A stretch of DNA of 64,000 bases from JACDQM01 sp044373315. Lineage in GTDB: Bacteria; Pseudomonadota; Gammaproteobacteria; Burkholderiales; Burkholderiaceae_C. Location: NCBI RefSeq assembly GCF_044373315.1, contig NZ_JBILQK010000012.1:1-64000 (forward strand). Reading direction: 5' to 3'. The translations under genes were made by a program, and so were the position numbers. Within the stretch, counting starts at the first letter, position 1; every line of letters starts with the position of its first letter. The notes under the pieces are model-generated. The model was not told the DNA's origin. It was given only the letters and a program-made list of their open reading frames with translations, and did no database searches. Of the stretch, positions 8,343-20,121 are shown piece by piece.

Positions 8343-9533
8343 ATGAAACTGGCCGGGCGGCTCGATCACATCGAGCCTTTCTACGTGATGGAGTGCGCCA
8401 AGGCTGCGCGGGAGATCGCCCGCAGCCCTGCTTGCGACCCGGCCCTGGGTGGCCGGCGCATGATCTATCTGAACATCGGCGAGCCGGACTTCACCGCGCC
8501 CGAACGCGTGCAGCAGGCTGCCACAGCCTGCATCAAGGCCGGCCACACACAGTACACGCCGGCACAAGGCCTGCCGGAACTGCGCGAGCAAATCAGCCAC
8601 TGGTATCGCGAGCGCTTCGGTCTGGAGATCCCAGCCCAGCGCATCATGATCACCGCCGGCGCCTCTGCCGGGCTGCAGCTGGCCTGCCTGGCTTTGTTCG
8701 AGCAAGGCGACCAGGTGCTGATGCCCGACCCCTGCTACCCCTGCAATCGGCACTTCGTCGCTGCCACCGATGCGCAGCCGGTGCTACTGAACTGCGGACC
8801 CGAGCAGCGATTCCAGCTGAGTTGCGCGCAGGTCCAAGCCGCATGGACGCCGCAGACGCGCGGCGTGCTGCTGGCCTCGCCGAGCAATCCCACCGGCACC
8901 TCGATCGCGCCTGAAGAAATGGCTGCCATCGTGGCGGCCGTGCGCCAGCGCGGCGGCGTGACCCTGGTCGACGAGATCTACCTGGGGCTCAGCTACGACG
9001 AGCGCTTTGCCCAAAGCGCGCTGGCCTATGGTGACGATGTCATCAGCGTCAACAGCTTTTCCAAGTACTTCGGCATGACAGGTTGGCGCCTGGGCTGGCT
9101 GGTACTGCCGCCCGACTTGGTGGGCCCTCTGGAACGCCTGGCGCAGAATCTCTACATCTGCCCGTCCAGCATCGCCCAGCATGCCGCGCTGGCCTGCTTC
9201 GAGCCTGAGACGATTGCCGAGTTCGAGCGCCGCCGCGCCGAGTTCCGCGCGCGCCGGGATGCCATCGTGCCGGCGCTCGAGTCGCTGGGCTTCAAAGTGC
9301 CTGTCCAGCCCGACGGCGCCTTCTACGTGTGGATGGATTGCAGCGCCTTCGCCAGCGACAGCTGGGACTTCTGTTTCAACATGATGCGCCGCGCGCATGT
9401 CGCGCTGACCCCGGGCCGTGACTTTGGCCGGCATGGCGCCGAGCGCTGGGTGCGACTGTCCTTCGCCAGCAGCATGGACGACCTGATGGAAGCCGTGGCC
9501 CGCCTCAGCCAGGCGCTGCAGCCCCAGGCATGA
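8343..9533 (+). CDS. PLP-dependent class I/II aminotransferase
   Basis: A 396-residue fold-type I aminotransferase. Visible motifs are the substrate-loop IGEPDFTAPE, the PLP-phosphate site GASAGLQLA, the SPSNPTGT Asn-Pro turn, the VDEIYLGLSY Asp, and the Schiff-base lysine in SFSKYFGMTGWRLGW, with the C-terminal Arg in WVRLSF. The substrate cannot be fixed from sequence; relatives act on aspartate, alanine or aromatic amino acids. ATG 8343 is preferred to TTG 8310, which would overlap nusB. The stop overlaps the ybgC start (ATGA). Confidence 0.88.
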   Translation: MKLAGRLDHIEPFYVMECAKAAREIARSPACDPALGGRRMIYLNIGEPDFTAPERVQQAATACIKAGHTQYTPAQGLPELREQISHWYRERFGLEIPAQRIMITAGASAGLQLACLALFEQGDQVLMPDPCYPCNRHFVAATDAQPVLLNCGPEQRFQLSCAQVQAAWTPQTRGVLLASPSNPTGTSIAPEEMAAIVAAVRQRGGVTLVDEIYLGLSYDERFAQSALAYGDDVISVNSFSKYFGMTGWRLGWLVLPPDLVGPLERLAQNLYICPSSIAQHAALACFEPETIAEFERRRAEFRARRDAIVPALESLGFKVPVQPDGAFYVWMDCSAFASDSWDFCFNMMRRAHVALTPGRDFGRHGAERWVRLSFASSMDDLMEAVARLSQALQPQA

Positions 9534-9967
9534 GCGCCCCGCTGTTCAGCCATGGCTTGCGCGTCTACTGGGAGGACACAGACGCAGGCGGCGTCGTGTT
9601 CTATGCAAACTACCTGAAGTTCTTCGAGCGAGCCCGCACCGAGTGGCTACGCCAGCTCGGCTTCGAGCAGGAGCGCCTGCGCCTGGACGCCGGCGCCATG
9701 TTCGTCGTCAGCGAGACCGCGCTGCGCTACCTGGCACCGGCACGCCTCGATGACTGGCTGGACGTCAGCGTCGAGCTGCGCGAGCGCGGCCGTGCCAGCA
9801 TGCTGATCCGCCAGCAGGCCTGGCGCTCCGGCCAACTGCTTGCCGAAGGCGAAATCCGCATCGGCTGTGTGGGCGCCGCCGACTTCAAGCCCTGCCGCAT
9901 TCCGGCAGCCATACTGCAAGCCCTCGACAAGACTCCCGCAAGCCTTGCGCAAGACCTGACCCCATGA
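9530..9967 (+). CDS. ybgC: Tol-Pal-associated acyl-CoA thioesterase YbgC
   Basis: A 145-residue hot-dog-fold thioesterase. The signature WEDTDAGGVVFYANYLKFFERARTEWL contains the catalytic Asp and the Tyr/Asn/Tyr set of the 4-hydroxybenzoyl-CoA/YbgC class. YbgC is the standard first gene of tol-pal operons and is thought to act in phospholipid or acyl-carrier metabolism at the inner membrane. Here it overlaps the aminotransferase and tolQ by ATGA at both ends. Confidence 0.92.
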   Translation: MSAPLFSHGLRVYWEDTDAGGVVFYANYLKFFERARTEWLRQLGFEQERLRLDAGAMFVVSETALRYLAPARLDDWLDVSVELRERGRASMLIRQQAWRSGQLLAEGEIRIGCVGAADFKPCRIPAAILQALDKTPASLAQDLTP

Positions 9968-10659
9968 ATCAAGACCTGTCCATCGTCACCCTGATCATGC
10001 ACGCCAGCCTGGCGGTGCAACTCGTGATGGCCCTGCTGCTGCTGATGTCGCTGGCCAGCTGGAGCGTGATCTTCAGCAAGTTCTTCGCGCTCGGCCGCAT
10101 CAAGGCGGGCAACGAGGCCTTCGAAGCCGAGTTCTGGTCCGGCAAGAATCTCAACGACCTGTTCTCCAGCGTCAACGGCAGACTCGATGGTGCGCCGCTG
10201 GAGCGAATCTTCGCGGCCGGCATGCGCGAGTTCCTGAAGCTGCGTGAGCGCCGCGTCAGTGAATCCGGCGCGCTGCTGGACGGCGCACGCCGCGCGATGC
10301 GGGCCAGCTTCCAGCGCGAACTCGATGCAATGGAGAGCCACCTGTCCTTCCTCGCCTCGGTGGGTTCGGTCTCGCCCTATGTGGGCCTATTCGGCACCAT
10401 CTGGGGCATCATGCACGCCTTCGTCGGCCTGTCCAATCTGCAGCAGGTCACGCTGGCCACCGTGGCGCCCGGCATCGCCGAAGCGCTGGTGGCCACCGCC
10501 ATCGGCCTGTTTGCCGCCATCCCCGCCGTGCTGGCCTACAACCGATTCGCGCGCCAGATCGACCGCAGCGCCATCACGATGGAGACCTTCATCGAAGAGT
10601 TCTCCAACATCCTGCAGCGCAACGCGGGCTCGGGGTCCGGCCATCAAGGGGCCGACTGA
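9964..10659 (+). CDS. tolQ: Tol-Pal system proton channel protein TolQ
   Basis: A 231-residue inner-membrane protein of the MotA/TolQ/ExbB family. It has a first membrane helix at about residues 15-35 (MALLLLMSLASWSVIFSKFF), a cytoplasmic domain, and two further helices around GSVSPYVGLFGTIWGIMHAF and PGIAEALVATAIGLFAAIPAVLAYN, which carry the family signature. TolQ5R2 converts proton motive force into movement of TolA during outer-membrane constriction at division. Confidence 0.96.
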   Translation: MNQDLSIVTLIMHASLAVQLVMALLLLMSLASWSVIFSKFFALGRIKAGNEAFEAEFWSGKNLNDLFSSVNGRLDGAPLERIFAAGMREFLKLRERRVSESGALLDGARRAMRASFQRELDAMESHLSFLASVGSVSPYVGLFGTIWGIMHAFVGLSNLQQVTLATVAPGIAEALVATAIGLFAAIPAVLAYNRFARQIDRSAITMETFIEEFSNILQRNAGSGSGHQGAD

Positions 10660-10660
10660 G

Positions 10661-11092
<432 letters not shown>

Positions 11093-11112
11093 AGGCCGCG
11101 CATTTGGCATCG

Positions 11113-12054
11113 ATGAGCAGCAGCAGCCCCAACCTCGCCCGCCTTGCGTTCTCGCTGCGCCCGCCGCAGACCGAAGGCATGGGCCGCGGCTTTGTCTTCG
11201 CACTGGCTGCGCACGCGCTGTTGGTGCTGGGACTGAGCGCCGGCGTGGCCTGGCGCACTCACACGCCGCCGGCCTTCGAGGCCGAGTTGTGGGCCAGCGT
11301 GCCCGTGGCGGCTGCGCCGCGTGAGCAGGAGCCGCCACCGCCGCCGCCCGAGGAGGCCGAGCCGGCCAAGCCCCAGCCCAAACCGCAAGCGCAGCCCGAG
11401 CCCGATCCGCAAGTCGAGCGCGAGGCCGAGATCGCACTGGCCAAGGAGCGCGAAAAGAAGCTCATGAAGCAGCGCGAGGACGCTGAACTGGAGCGCAAGC
11501 GCCTGGCCGAGCAGGAAGCCAAGCGCCGCGAGGAACTGAAGAAGAAGGAAGAGGCGCTGAAGGAAGCCAAGGCGCGCGAGGACAAGGCCAAGAAGGACAG
11601 GGCCGAGAAAGAGAAGACGGAAAAGGCGGAAAAAGCCAAGGCCGAGGCGGCAGCCAAGAAAGCCGAAGCCCAGGCCGATGCCAAACGCGAAGCGCAGCGC
11701 CAGGAAAACCTGCGACGCATCCAGGGCATGGCCGGCGCCAGCGGCGCCCCCAATGCCACCGGCACGGCACTGCAGAGCGCCGGGCCTTCGTCCAGCTACG
11801 CCGGACGGATCAAGGCGCGCGTGCGGCCCAACATCATCTACACCGACAGCGGCCCAGGCAATCCCTTGGCCGAGGTTGAAGTGCGCGTCTTGCCGGATGG
11901 CACCATCGCAGACTGGCGTCTGGTCAAGCCCAGCGGCAACGTCGAGTGGGACAAGGCCGTGCTGCGTGCAATCGCAAAGACCGAAACGCTGCCGCGTGAC
12001 ACCGACGGCCGCGTGCCGTCGGTGATGGTGCTGGCCTTCCAGCCGCGCGAGTAG
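11113..12054 (+). CDS. tolA: Cell envelope integrity protein TolA
   Basis: A 313-residue TolA. One membrane helix at about residues 20-45, then a Pro-rich stretch, then an extended Lys/Glu/Ala-rich coiled helix (about residues 95-200), and a C-terminal TonB/TolA globular domain (SSYAGRIKARVRPNIIY through DKAVLRAIAKTETLP). It spans the periplasm between TolQR and Pal/TolB. ATG 11113 is chosen over TTG 11104. The usual next genes tolB and pal are not present; the following gene is convergent. Confidence 0.93.
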   Translation: MSSSSPNLARLAFSLRPPQTEGMGRGFVFALAAHALLVLGLSAGVAWRTHTPPAFEAELWASVPVAAAPREQEPPPPPPEEAEPAKPQPKPQAQPEPDPQVEREAEIALAKEREKKLMKQREDAELERKRLAEQEAKRREELKKKEEALKEAKAREDKAKKDRAEKEKTEKAEKAKAEAAAKKAEAQADAKREAQRQENLRRIQGMAGASGAPNATGTALQSAGPSSSYAGRIKARVRPNIIYTDSGPGNPLAEVEVRVLPDGTIADWRLVKPSGNVEWDKAVLRAIAKTETLPRDTDGRVPSVMVLAFQPRE

Positions 12055-12075
12055 AGCGCCTCGCGCCGGCCGGTT

Positions 12076-12576
12076 TCAGGTCGTGCCGCGAGCGCGCCAG
12101 CGAGCCAGCGCGGCGTCCAGCGAGAACAGCCCGGCACCCCACAACAGGGGCGCCAACAGCAGCAGGCCCCACAGCTGATGACCGGCCAGGGCCAGCGGCG
12201 AGATCTCGGCCAGACTCAGCACCGCCATGATGTTCACGACGCTCAAGCCTAGAGCCGCGACGCGCGTGCCCAGTCCCAGCACCAGCAGCACGGGCAGCAG
12301 CAACTCACCGCCGGTCCCCATCCAGGCCGCCAGCACGGGCGACAGCACAGGCACCTGGTACTCGTTCTCGAACAGCAGCAGCGTCGTCTCCCAGTCCTCC
12401 AGCTTGGTCAGGCCGGAACGGAAGAACACCGCGGCTACATGCCAACGCAAGGCCAGCAAGGCCGCCGCTTGCAGCAGTAGCAAGGGCGCGCGCGCAGGTG
12501 CAGGCCAGAAGGCACCGCCGCCAGCGGCGCCCGCATCCATGGCCGCATCGCGCAGGCCCGATAGAAACGCTCTCAT
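12076..12576 (-). CDS. DoxX-family membrane protein of the bufferin operon
   Basis: A 166-residue protein with about four membrane helices. DoxX landmarks are RWHVAAVFFRSGLTKLEDW near residue 45, followed by PVLSPVLAAWMGTGGELLLPVLLVLGLGTR. ATG 12576 is favoured because it forms an ATGA overlap with the upstream gene; the longer open frame to 12822 is overlap with that gene. DoxX proteins commonly end bufferin-type operons and may act on quinone or redox partners in the membrane, but the role here is inferred from position. Confidence 0.82.
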   Translation of the reverse strand: MRAFLSGLRDAAMDAGAAGGGAFWPAPARAPLLLLQAAALLALRWHVAAVFFRSGLTKLEDWETTLLLFENEYQVPVLSPVLAAWMGTGGELLLPVLLVLGLGTRVAALGLSVVNIMAVLSLAEISPLALAGHQLWGLLLLAPLLWGAGLFSLDAALARWRARGTT

Positions 12577-13352
12577 CTTGAATCCTCTGGTGTTTGCACC
12601 ACCCGCCACAGCCAGCCTTGCAGCAAGGCCTGTTGCAGCCACTTGGAAAAGTCGAATCCAGCTTCTGCCGCCAGCGCAGACTGGAGCGCCTGTGCCAGGC
12701 ACTTGCCCTGCAGCAGCGCCCGAGTGAAGGCCTCGTCCCCACGAGGCAAGAGCAGCAGTTCGGCCCGCCAGCCCTTGCGCCACAGCAGCGCACAGACGGG
12801 CTGATCCTCGTCCGCGGCGCACAGCTCAGTCAGCGGCCACAGCCGCGCCGCGCCGACACAGACCGACAGCAGCGCCAAACCTGGCCGCAACTCGATCCGC
12901 AGCGCATCCGACCTCGTGTCGCCGAGCAGCTGCAGCGAGCTGGCCTCAAGCGCCACATCCACCGCACGTTCAGCCTCGCCGGCCGCTGCCTCCAGCCGCG
13001 CGCAGTCCAGCCACAGCGCCGGAAAGTCCTGTTGCACGGCCAGGAACGCAGGCAACTGGTCGGCCCACATGCCGATCTCACCGAGCTGCGGCGGCCTGTC
13101 CTGCCAGCAGCGCCACGCCATCGCGGCGAACTGCGGCTCGCCCAGAGCCTTCAACAGGCGAGGATAGGCGGCCGAGAGGCTGCGCCTCGCCAAGGCCTTG
13201 GCATTGGTTTGGTAGGTTTGGAGGCCCTGGCTCGCGTCGCCCGCGTCCCGAGACAGAGGCTGCAGCCCTGGCACGGACGCCGGGCCGCCCGCACCTGCAC
13301 CGAGGATGGCCAGCACCAGCGCCTGCTGACGCTGCAACTCAGCGGCGCTCAT
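12573..13352 (-). CDS. bufC: DUF2063-family partner of the MNIO enzyme (BufC/HvfC type)
   Basis: A 259-residue protein. The N-terminus (MSAAELQRQQALVLAILG) and the YQTNAKALARRSLSAAYPRLLKALGEPQFAAMAW segment identify the DUF2063 'putative DNA-binding' domain, which in characterised MNIO systems is really the precursor-recognition partner of the DUF692 enzyme. The C-terminal half is a less conserved scaffold domain. Its ends overlap bufB and the DoxX gene (ATGA both times), so the three are translated as a coupled unit. A role in presenting the BufA peptide to BufB is inferred from family knowledge. Confidence 0.82.
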   Translation of the reverse strand: MSAAELQRQQALVLAILGAGAGGPASVPGLQPLSRDAGDASQGLQTYQTNAKALARRSLSAAYPRLLKALGEPQFAAMAWRCWQDRPPQLGEIGMWADQLPAFLAVQQDFPALWLDCARLEAAAGEAERAVDVALEASSLQLLGDTRSDALRIELRPGLALLSVCVGAARLWPLTELCAADEDQPVCALLWRKGWRAELLLLPRGDEAFTRALLQGKCLAQALQSALAAEAGFDFSKWLQQALLQGWLWRVVQTPEDSR

Positions 13353-14221
13353 GCCAGTGCCTCCTGCGGGCTGTGCTGCTCGGCCATGCAATCCGCTGCC
13401 AAGGCCGCCTCATCGAGCAGCACCGACAGCTCGGGCACATCGGTATCCCATTCGATCAGGCTGGGCACCGCGCCGAAGCGGCGCAGCGCGTGGCGATAGA
13501 CCTGCCATACGGACTGGCAGACCCGGCTGCCATGGTCATCGATCACCAGATGCTGGAGGCGCGCATGGCCGGCGAGATGGATCTCACCCACCGTGCCCGG
13601 GCGGATGGCATCGATCCAAGCACAGGCCTGGCGCACCGCTGCCGCATCGTCACATCCCGCATTCAGCGCATTGACCACCAGATTGTTCACATCCAGCAGC
13701 AGGCCGCAGCCGGTGCTGCGGGTAAGCGCATTGAAGAACTCCGGCTCTGACAGATCCGCATCGGCGAATCCCAGGTAGGCGCTCAGGTTCTCCACCAGCA
13801 TCGGCCGGCGCAGCCGCTCCTGCACCTGCTGCACATTGGCCGCCATCACGCCCAGACTGTCCAGCGTGAAGGCCACCGGCAGCAGATCGTTCGCATGCAG
13901 ATCCGGCAAGCGGGCGAAGCTGGCATGGTCGGACACCTGCATCGGCTCGATGCGCTCCACAAGTGTCGCCAACTGTTCCAGATGCCAGAGGTCGATGCCC
14001 ACCGCTGAGCCCAGCGAGAGCCCGACACCGTGCAGGCTGATCGGATAGTCGGCGCGCGCGCCCTGAAGCACCTGCAGGGCCGCGCCGCCTTTGGCGAAGA
14101 AGTTCTCCGAATGCACCTCCAAGAAGGCCAGCGCCGGGCGCTGCTCGCGCAGTGCTTCGTAATGTGGCTGGCGCCAGCCTATACCCACTGAGCCCGGCTG
14201 TGCGTGTGTTCGAGGGTGCAT
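13349..14221 (-). CDS. bufB: MNIO-family (DUF692) multinuclear iron peptide-modifying enzyme, BufB type
   Basis: A 290-residue TIM-barrel-type DUF692 protein. Conserved stretches carrying the iron-ligand His, Glu and Asp residues are visible: EVHSENFF, LHGVGLSLGS, VSDHASFARL, LVENLSAYLGF, LLLDVNNLVVNALN, GEIHLAGHA and DDHGSRV. MNIO enzymes use a di- or tri-iron centre and oxygen to rearrange cysteines of a ribosomal peptide (oxazolone/thioamide or thiooxazole products). ATG 14221 is chosen because upstream codons enter the bufA gene. It lies 35 bases downstream of bufA and overlaps bufC. Confidence 0.9.
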   Translation of the reverse strand: MHPRTHAQPGSVGIGWRQPHYEALREQRPALAFLEVHSENFFAKGGAALQVLQGARADYPISLHGVGLSLGSAVGIDLWHLEQLATLVERIEPMQVSDHASFARLPDLHANDLLPVAFTLDSLGVMAANVQQVQERLRRPMLVENLSAYLGFADADLSEPEFFNALTRSTGCGLLLDVNNLVVNALNAGCDDAAAVRQACAWIDAIRPGTVGEIHLAGHARLQHLVIDDHGSRVCQSVWQVYRHALRRFGAVPSLIEWDTDVPELSVLLDEAALAADCMAEQHSPQEALA

Positions 14222-14256
14222 CGCTGTCTTCCTGCCTGTTCCGGTCTGCGATGGGC

Positions 14257-14541
14257 TTACTTCTTGTCCTTCATCATCATCTTGGCTTCGTCCGCCGACT
14301 TGCCGCCCATGCTCTTGCAGCTGCCCTTGGCCACGTACTTCCACTCGTCGATGGCGTTGTCCGCCTTGGACTGACCCGCGCAGGAGTGGCTGCCGCTCAG
14401 GTTGGCACAGTCGTTCTGTCCGGCCTTAGCCACGCCATAGCACTTTTCCTTGGCGGCCTTGTCCTGTGCCACGGCTTGCCCGACCACGCCCATGGACAGC
14501 GCAGCAGCCAGAGCGGAAGAGATGATTTGCGAGGTGTTCAT
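14257..14541 (-). CDS. bufA: Bufferin-type precursor peptide (DUF2282 family)
   Basis: A 94-residue secreted peptide. Residues 1-26 form a signal peptide (ALAAALSMGVVGQAVA-Q), followed by the DUF2282 core: EKCYGVAKAGQNDCA, then SHSCAGQSK, then GSC. Four cysteines (residues 34, 45, 54 and 75) are the probable modification and copper-binding sites. The tail is Lys/Met-rich. Known bufferins are made with a full signal peptide, modified in the cytoplasm by BufB/BufC and exported to bind copper in the periplasm. ATG 14541 is chosen over an upstream in-frame start at 14565 because it begins the signal peptide directly. Confidence 0.85.
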   Translation of the reverse strand: MNTSQIISSALAAALSMGVVGQAVAQDKAAKEKCYGVAKAGQNDCANLSGSHSCAGQSKADNAIDEWKYVAKGSCKSMGGKSADEAKMMMKDKK

Positions 14542-14624
14542 CGAGGTTTCTCCATTGGGGTTCAAGAATTGCCGCAGCAGTTGATCCAGCGCGGCGCCGG
14601 CGCATCAAGCGTTCGACAGGGGGT

Positions 14625-14653
14625 CTGTCGCAGCTGCGGCGCCAGTCCTTACA
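14625..14653 (-). promoter_or_regulatory. Candidate ECF-type promoter for bufA
   Basis: On the minus strand the sequence TGTAAG (14648-14653) is followed, after 17 bases, by CGACAG (14625-14630). This two-box arrangement resembles ECF sigma promoters (a GTAA-type -35 and a CG-starting -10). It would start a transcript about 75 bases before the bufA ATG. The -10 box is also one arm of a palindrome, CGACAG-5-CTGTCG (14614-14630). The match is by eye only. Confidence 0.35.
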
Positions 14654-14677
14654 CTGCCCCTGAAAGATTTTTGCGGG

Positions 14678-15286
14678 ATGTCCGCCACCTCCAGAAACCA
14701 TCGAATGAGCGACTACGCCCAAGCCTTGCAATCGCTGCGTCCGCAGCTGCTGAAGTACGCGCGCTTGCAGCTGCGCAATCCGGCCTGGGCGGAGGATGCG
14801 GTCTCCGAGACCCTGCTGGCCGCGCTGGAAAAGCCGCAGGCCTTTGCCGGCCAGTCCCAGCTCAAGACCTGGCTGATCGGCATCCTCAAGCACAAGCTGA
14901 TCGACCAGATCCGCCGCAACAGCCGCGAGATCAGCAGCAGCGCCAGCGACGACGACGGTGTTGATCTGGACGAGTTGCTGTTCAAGCCCGACGGCCATTG
15001 GCGCGAGGTGCCGCAGGACTGGGGGGACCCCGAGCAGGCGTTGCGGCAGCTCGAATTCATGAAGGTGCTTGAGGCCTGTGTGGATCACCTGCCCGGCCAG
15101 CAGGGCCGGCTGTTCATGATGCGCGAATGGCTGGAGTTGGATACCGAAGAGATCTGTAAGGTTCTGGCCATCAGCCCGACCAACTTATGGGTCATGCTGC
15201 ACCGTGCCCGCTTGCGTCTGCGCGAATGCTTGCAGCTGAACTGGTTCTCAGGCGCGCCTGCGCCGATCGGAAGCTCTACGCCATGA
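14678..15286 (+). CDS. ECF-family RNA polymerase sigma factor
   Basis: A 202-residue sigma-70 family protein (193 if ATG 14705 is used). Region 2 is around residues 25-75 (YARLQLRNPAWAEDAVSETLLAALEK, then TWLIGILKHKLIDQIRRN). Region 4 is at about 140-190 (LPGQQGRLFMMREWLELDTEEICKVLAISPTNLWVMLHRARLRLRECL), with an intact helix-turn-helix. The region between is longer than in typical ECF factors. It is divergent from bufA and overlaps the next gene, a small zinc-finger protein, by ATGA. That is the usual sigma/anti-sigma layout, and it is the probable regulator of the bufferin operon. Confidence 0.9.
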   Translation: MSATSRNHRMSDYAQALQSLRPQLLKYARLQLRNPAWAEDAVSETLLAALEKPQAFAGQSQLKTWLIGILKHKLIDQIRRNSREISSSASDDDGVDLDELLFKPDGHWREVPQDWGDPEQALRQLEFMKVLEACVDHLPGQQGRLFMMREWLELDTEEICKVLAISPTNLWVMLHRARLRLRECLQLNWFSGAPAPIGSSTP

Positions 15287-15483
15287 CGATCAAGCTACGC
15301 CGCAACTGCAAGGAAGTTACCCGCCTCGTGCTTCAGGCTGAAGAGCAGGCCCTGCCTTGGCATGAACGCCTCGCCGTGCGATTGCACATGGTGGCCTGCA
15401 AGGCCTGCCCACGCTTCGTCGACCAGGTGGCGCTGATGCGCAGGGCCAGCGAGCGCTGGCGGCGCTACTCGGAGACCGACTAG
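15283..15483 (+). CDS. Small zinc-finger anti-sigma factor
   Basis: A 66-residue protein with one zf-HC2-like motif: C near residue 7, then a H-x3-C-x2-C arrangement (HMVACKACPRF) at about residues 41-50. It has no membrane helix, so it would be a soluble ZAS-type anti-sigma factor. The start overlaps the sigma-factor stop (ATGA), and the stop overlaps the convergent pcp stop by four bases. Zinc-finger anti-sigma factors often release the sigma factor on oxidation or metal stress; that role is inferred. Confidence 0.82.
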   Translation: MTIKLRRNCKEVTRLVLQAEEQALPWHERLAVRLHMVACKACPRFVDQVALMRRASERWRRYSETD

Positions 15484-16120
15484 GAAATCTCGCCGCCGGC
15501 GAGGCGCAGATCAATCTCGGTCTGCCAGGCCAGCTCAAGCGCCAGCCGGGTGCCCTGCACCAGGGTCGCCAGCGGCAGGCTGGGCTGCCCTGGCAGACGT
15601 GCGGCCTGCGCGGGCAGGTAGGGGATGTGCATGAAGCCACTGCGCACGCCGCTGCCGGCCAGCTGGTGCTGCAGGCCGTAGAAGACATGGTTGCAGACAA
15701 AGGTGCCGGCCGTCTGCGAGACCGAGGCCGGCAGGCCTTCGGCGCGCAAGCCCGCCACCATAGCCTTGATCGGCAGCGTTGAGAAATAGGCCGCCGGCCC
15801 GTCCGGAACCACCGCCAGGTCGACAGGCTGGGCTCCGGCGTTGTCGGCGATGCGGGCGTCGTCCACATTGATCGCCACCCGCTCGATCGACAGATCACAG
15901 CGCCCGCCCGCCTGCCCAAGTGCCAGCACCAGGCCAGGACTGGTCTCACGAAGGGCCGCGCGCAAGGCTACAAGCGCTTGGCCAAACACGCAGGGCAGTT
16001 GCACCGCATGCACCCGCGCACCGGCGATCACTTCGCCATGCAAGGCGCGTGCAATTTCCCAGGACGGATTGATTGCCTCGCCGCCAAAGGGTTCGAAGCC
16101 CGTCAACAGAATCGTCTGCG

Positions 16121-16124
<4 letters not shown>
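15480..16124 (-). CDS. pcp: Pyrrolidone-carboxylate peptidase
   Basis: A 214-residue C15 cysteine peptidase that removes N-terminal pyroglutamate from peptides. The catalytic triad is visible as Glu in IERVAINVDDAR (about residue 81), Cys in GTFVCNHVFYG (about 144) and His in SGFMHIPYLP (about 167). It opens TGFEPFGGEAINPSW, the substrate-pocket signature. The gene overlaps the 5-oxoprolinase gene (ATGA), so pyroglutamate released by Pcp is probably handed to the next enzyme and opened to glutamate. Confidence 0.95.
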
Positions 16125-19744
<3,620 letters not shown>

Positions 19745-20121
19745 GCGATCTCTTTCATTGCAAAACCTCATCCGGACCCGACGAACCGGCGATGCTGCGC
19801 GCTGCGCTGGCCGATCAGATGGGCCTGGGCAGTGTAGATGGGGCCCTGCGACAGCCGCGCACCGCCGGGCCTGCCGACCCTGGTCGACATCGGCATCGTG
19901 GTGCGCCATGGCCTGCATCGGCCACCTGGGTGGCCCGGTAGTTGATGCATCAGGTGTGACGGAAGGCACATCCGCATGCCATCGGCAAGGAAAATGGCTC
20001 GCGACAGCGGCGCTGTTCGCCCTCACACCTGACCTGATTTGCGTCTAAGCTCCGCTTTGCACAGTGCACTTGGCTGGGAGTCCGGTGCCGCCTGCCCACG
20101 ACAAAAACTCGGAGTTCATTG
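19745..20121 (+). other. Intergenic region with a spaced inverted repeat
   Basis: This 377-base stretch separates the divergent oplAH and GspE/PilB-like genes. No coding potential or RNA gene was recognised. It contains a perfect 10-base inverted repeat, TCAGGTGTGA (19950-19959) and TCACACCTGA (20023-20032), 63 bases apart. A GGAG Shine-Dalgarno sits at 20111-20114, eight bases before ATG 20122. Confidence 0.6.

Noticed and set aside
12577..12822. Upstream extension of the DoxX gene
   Set aside because: It overlaps bufC fully, while the ATG at 12576 gives the ATGA coupling and the conserved DoxX start.
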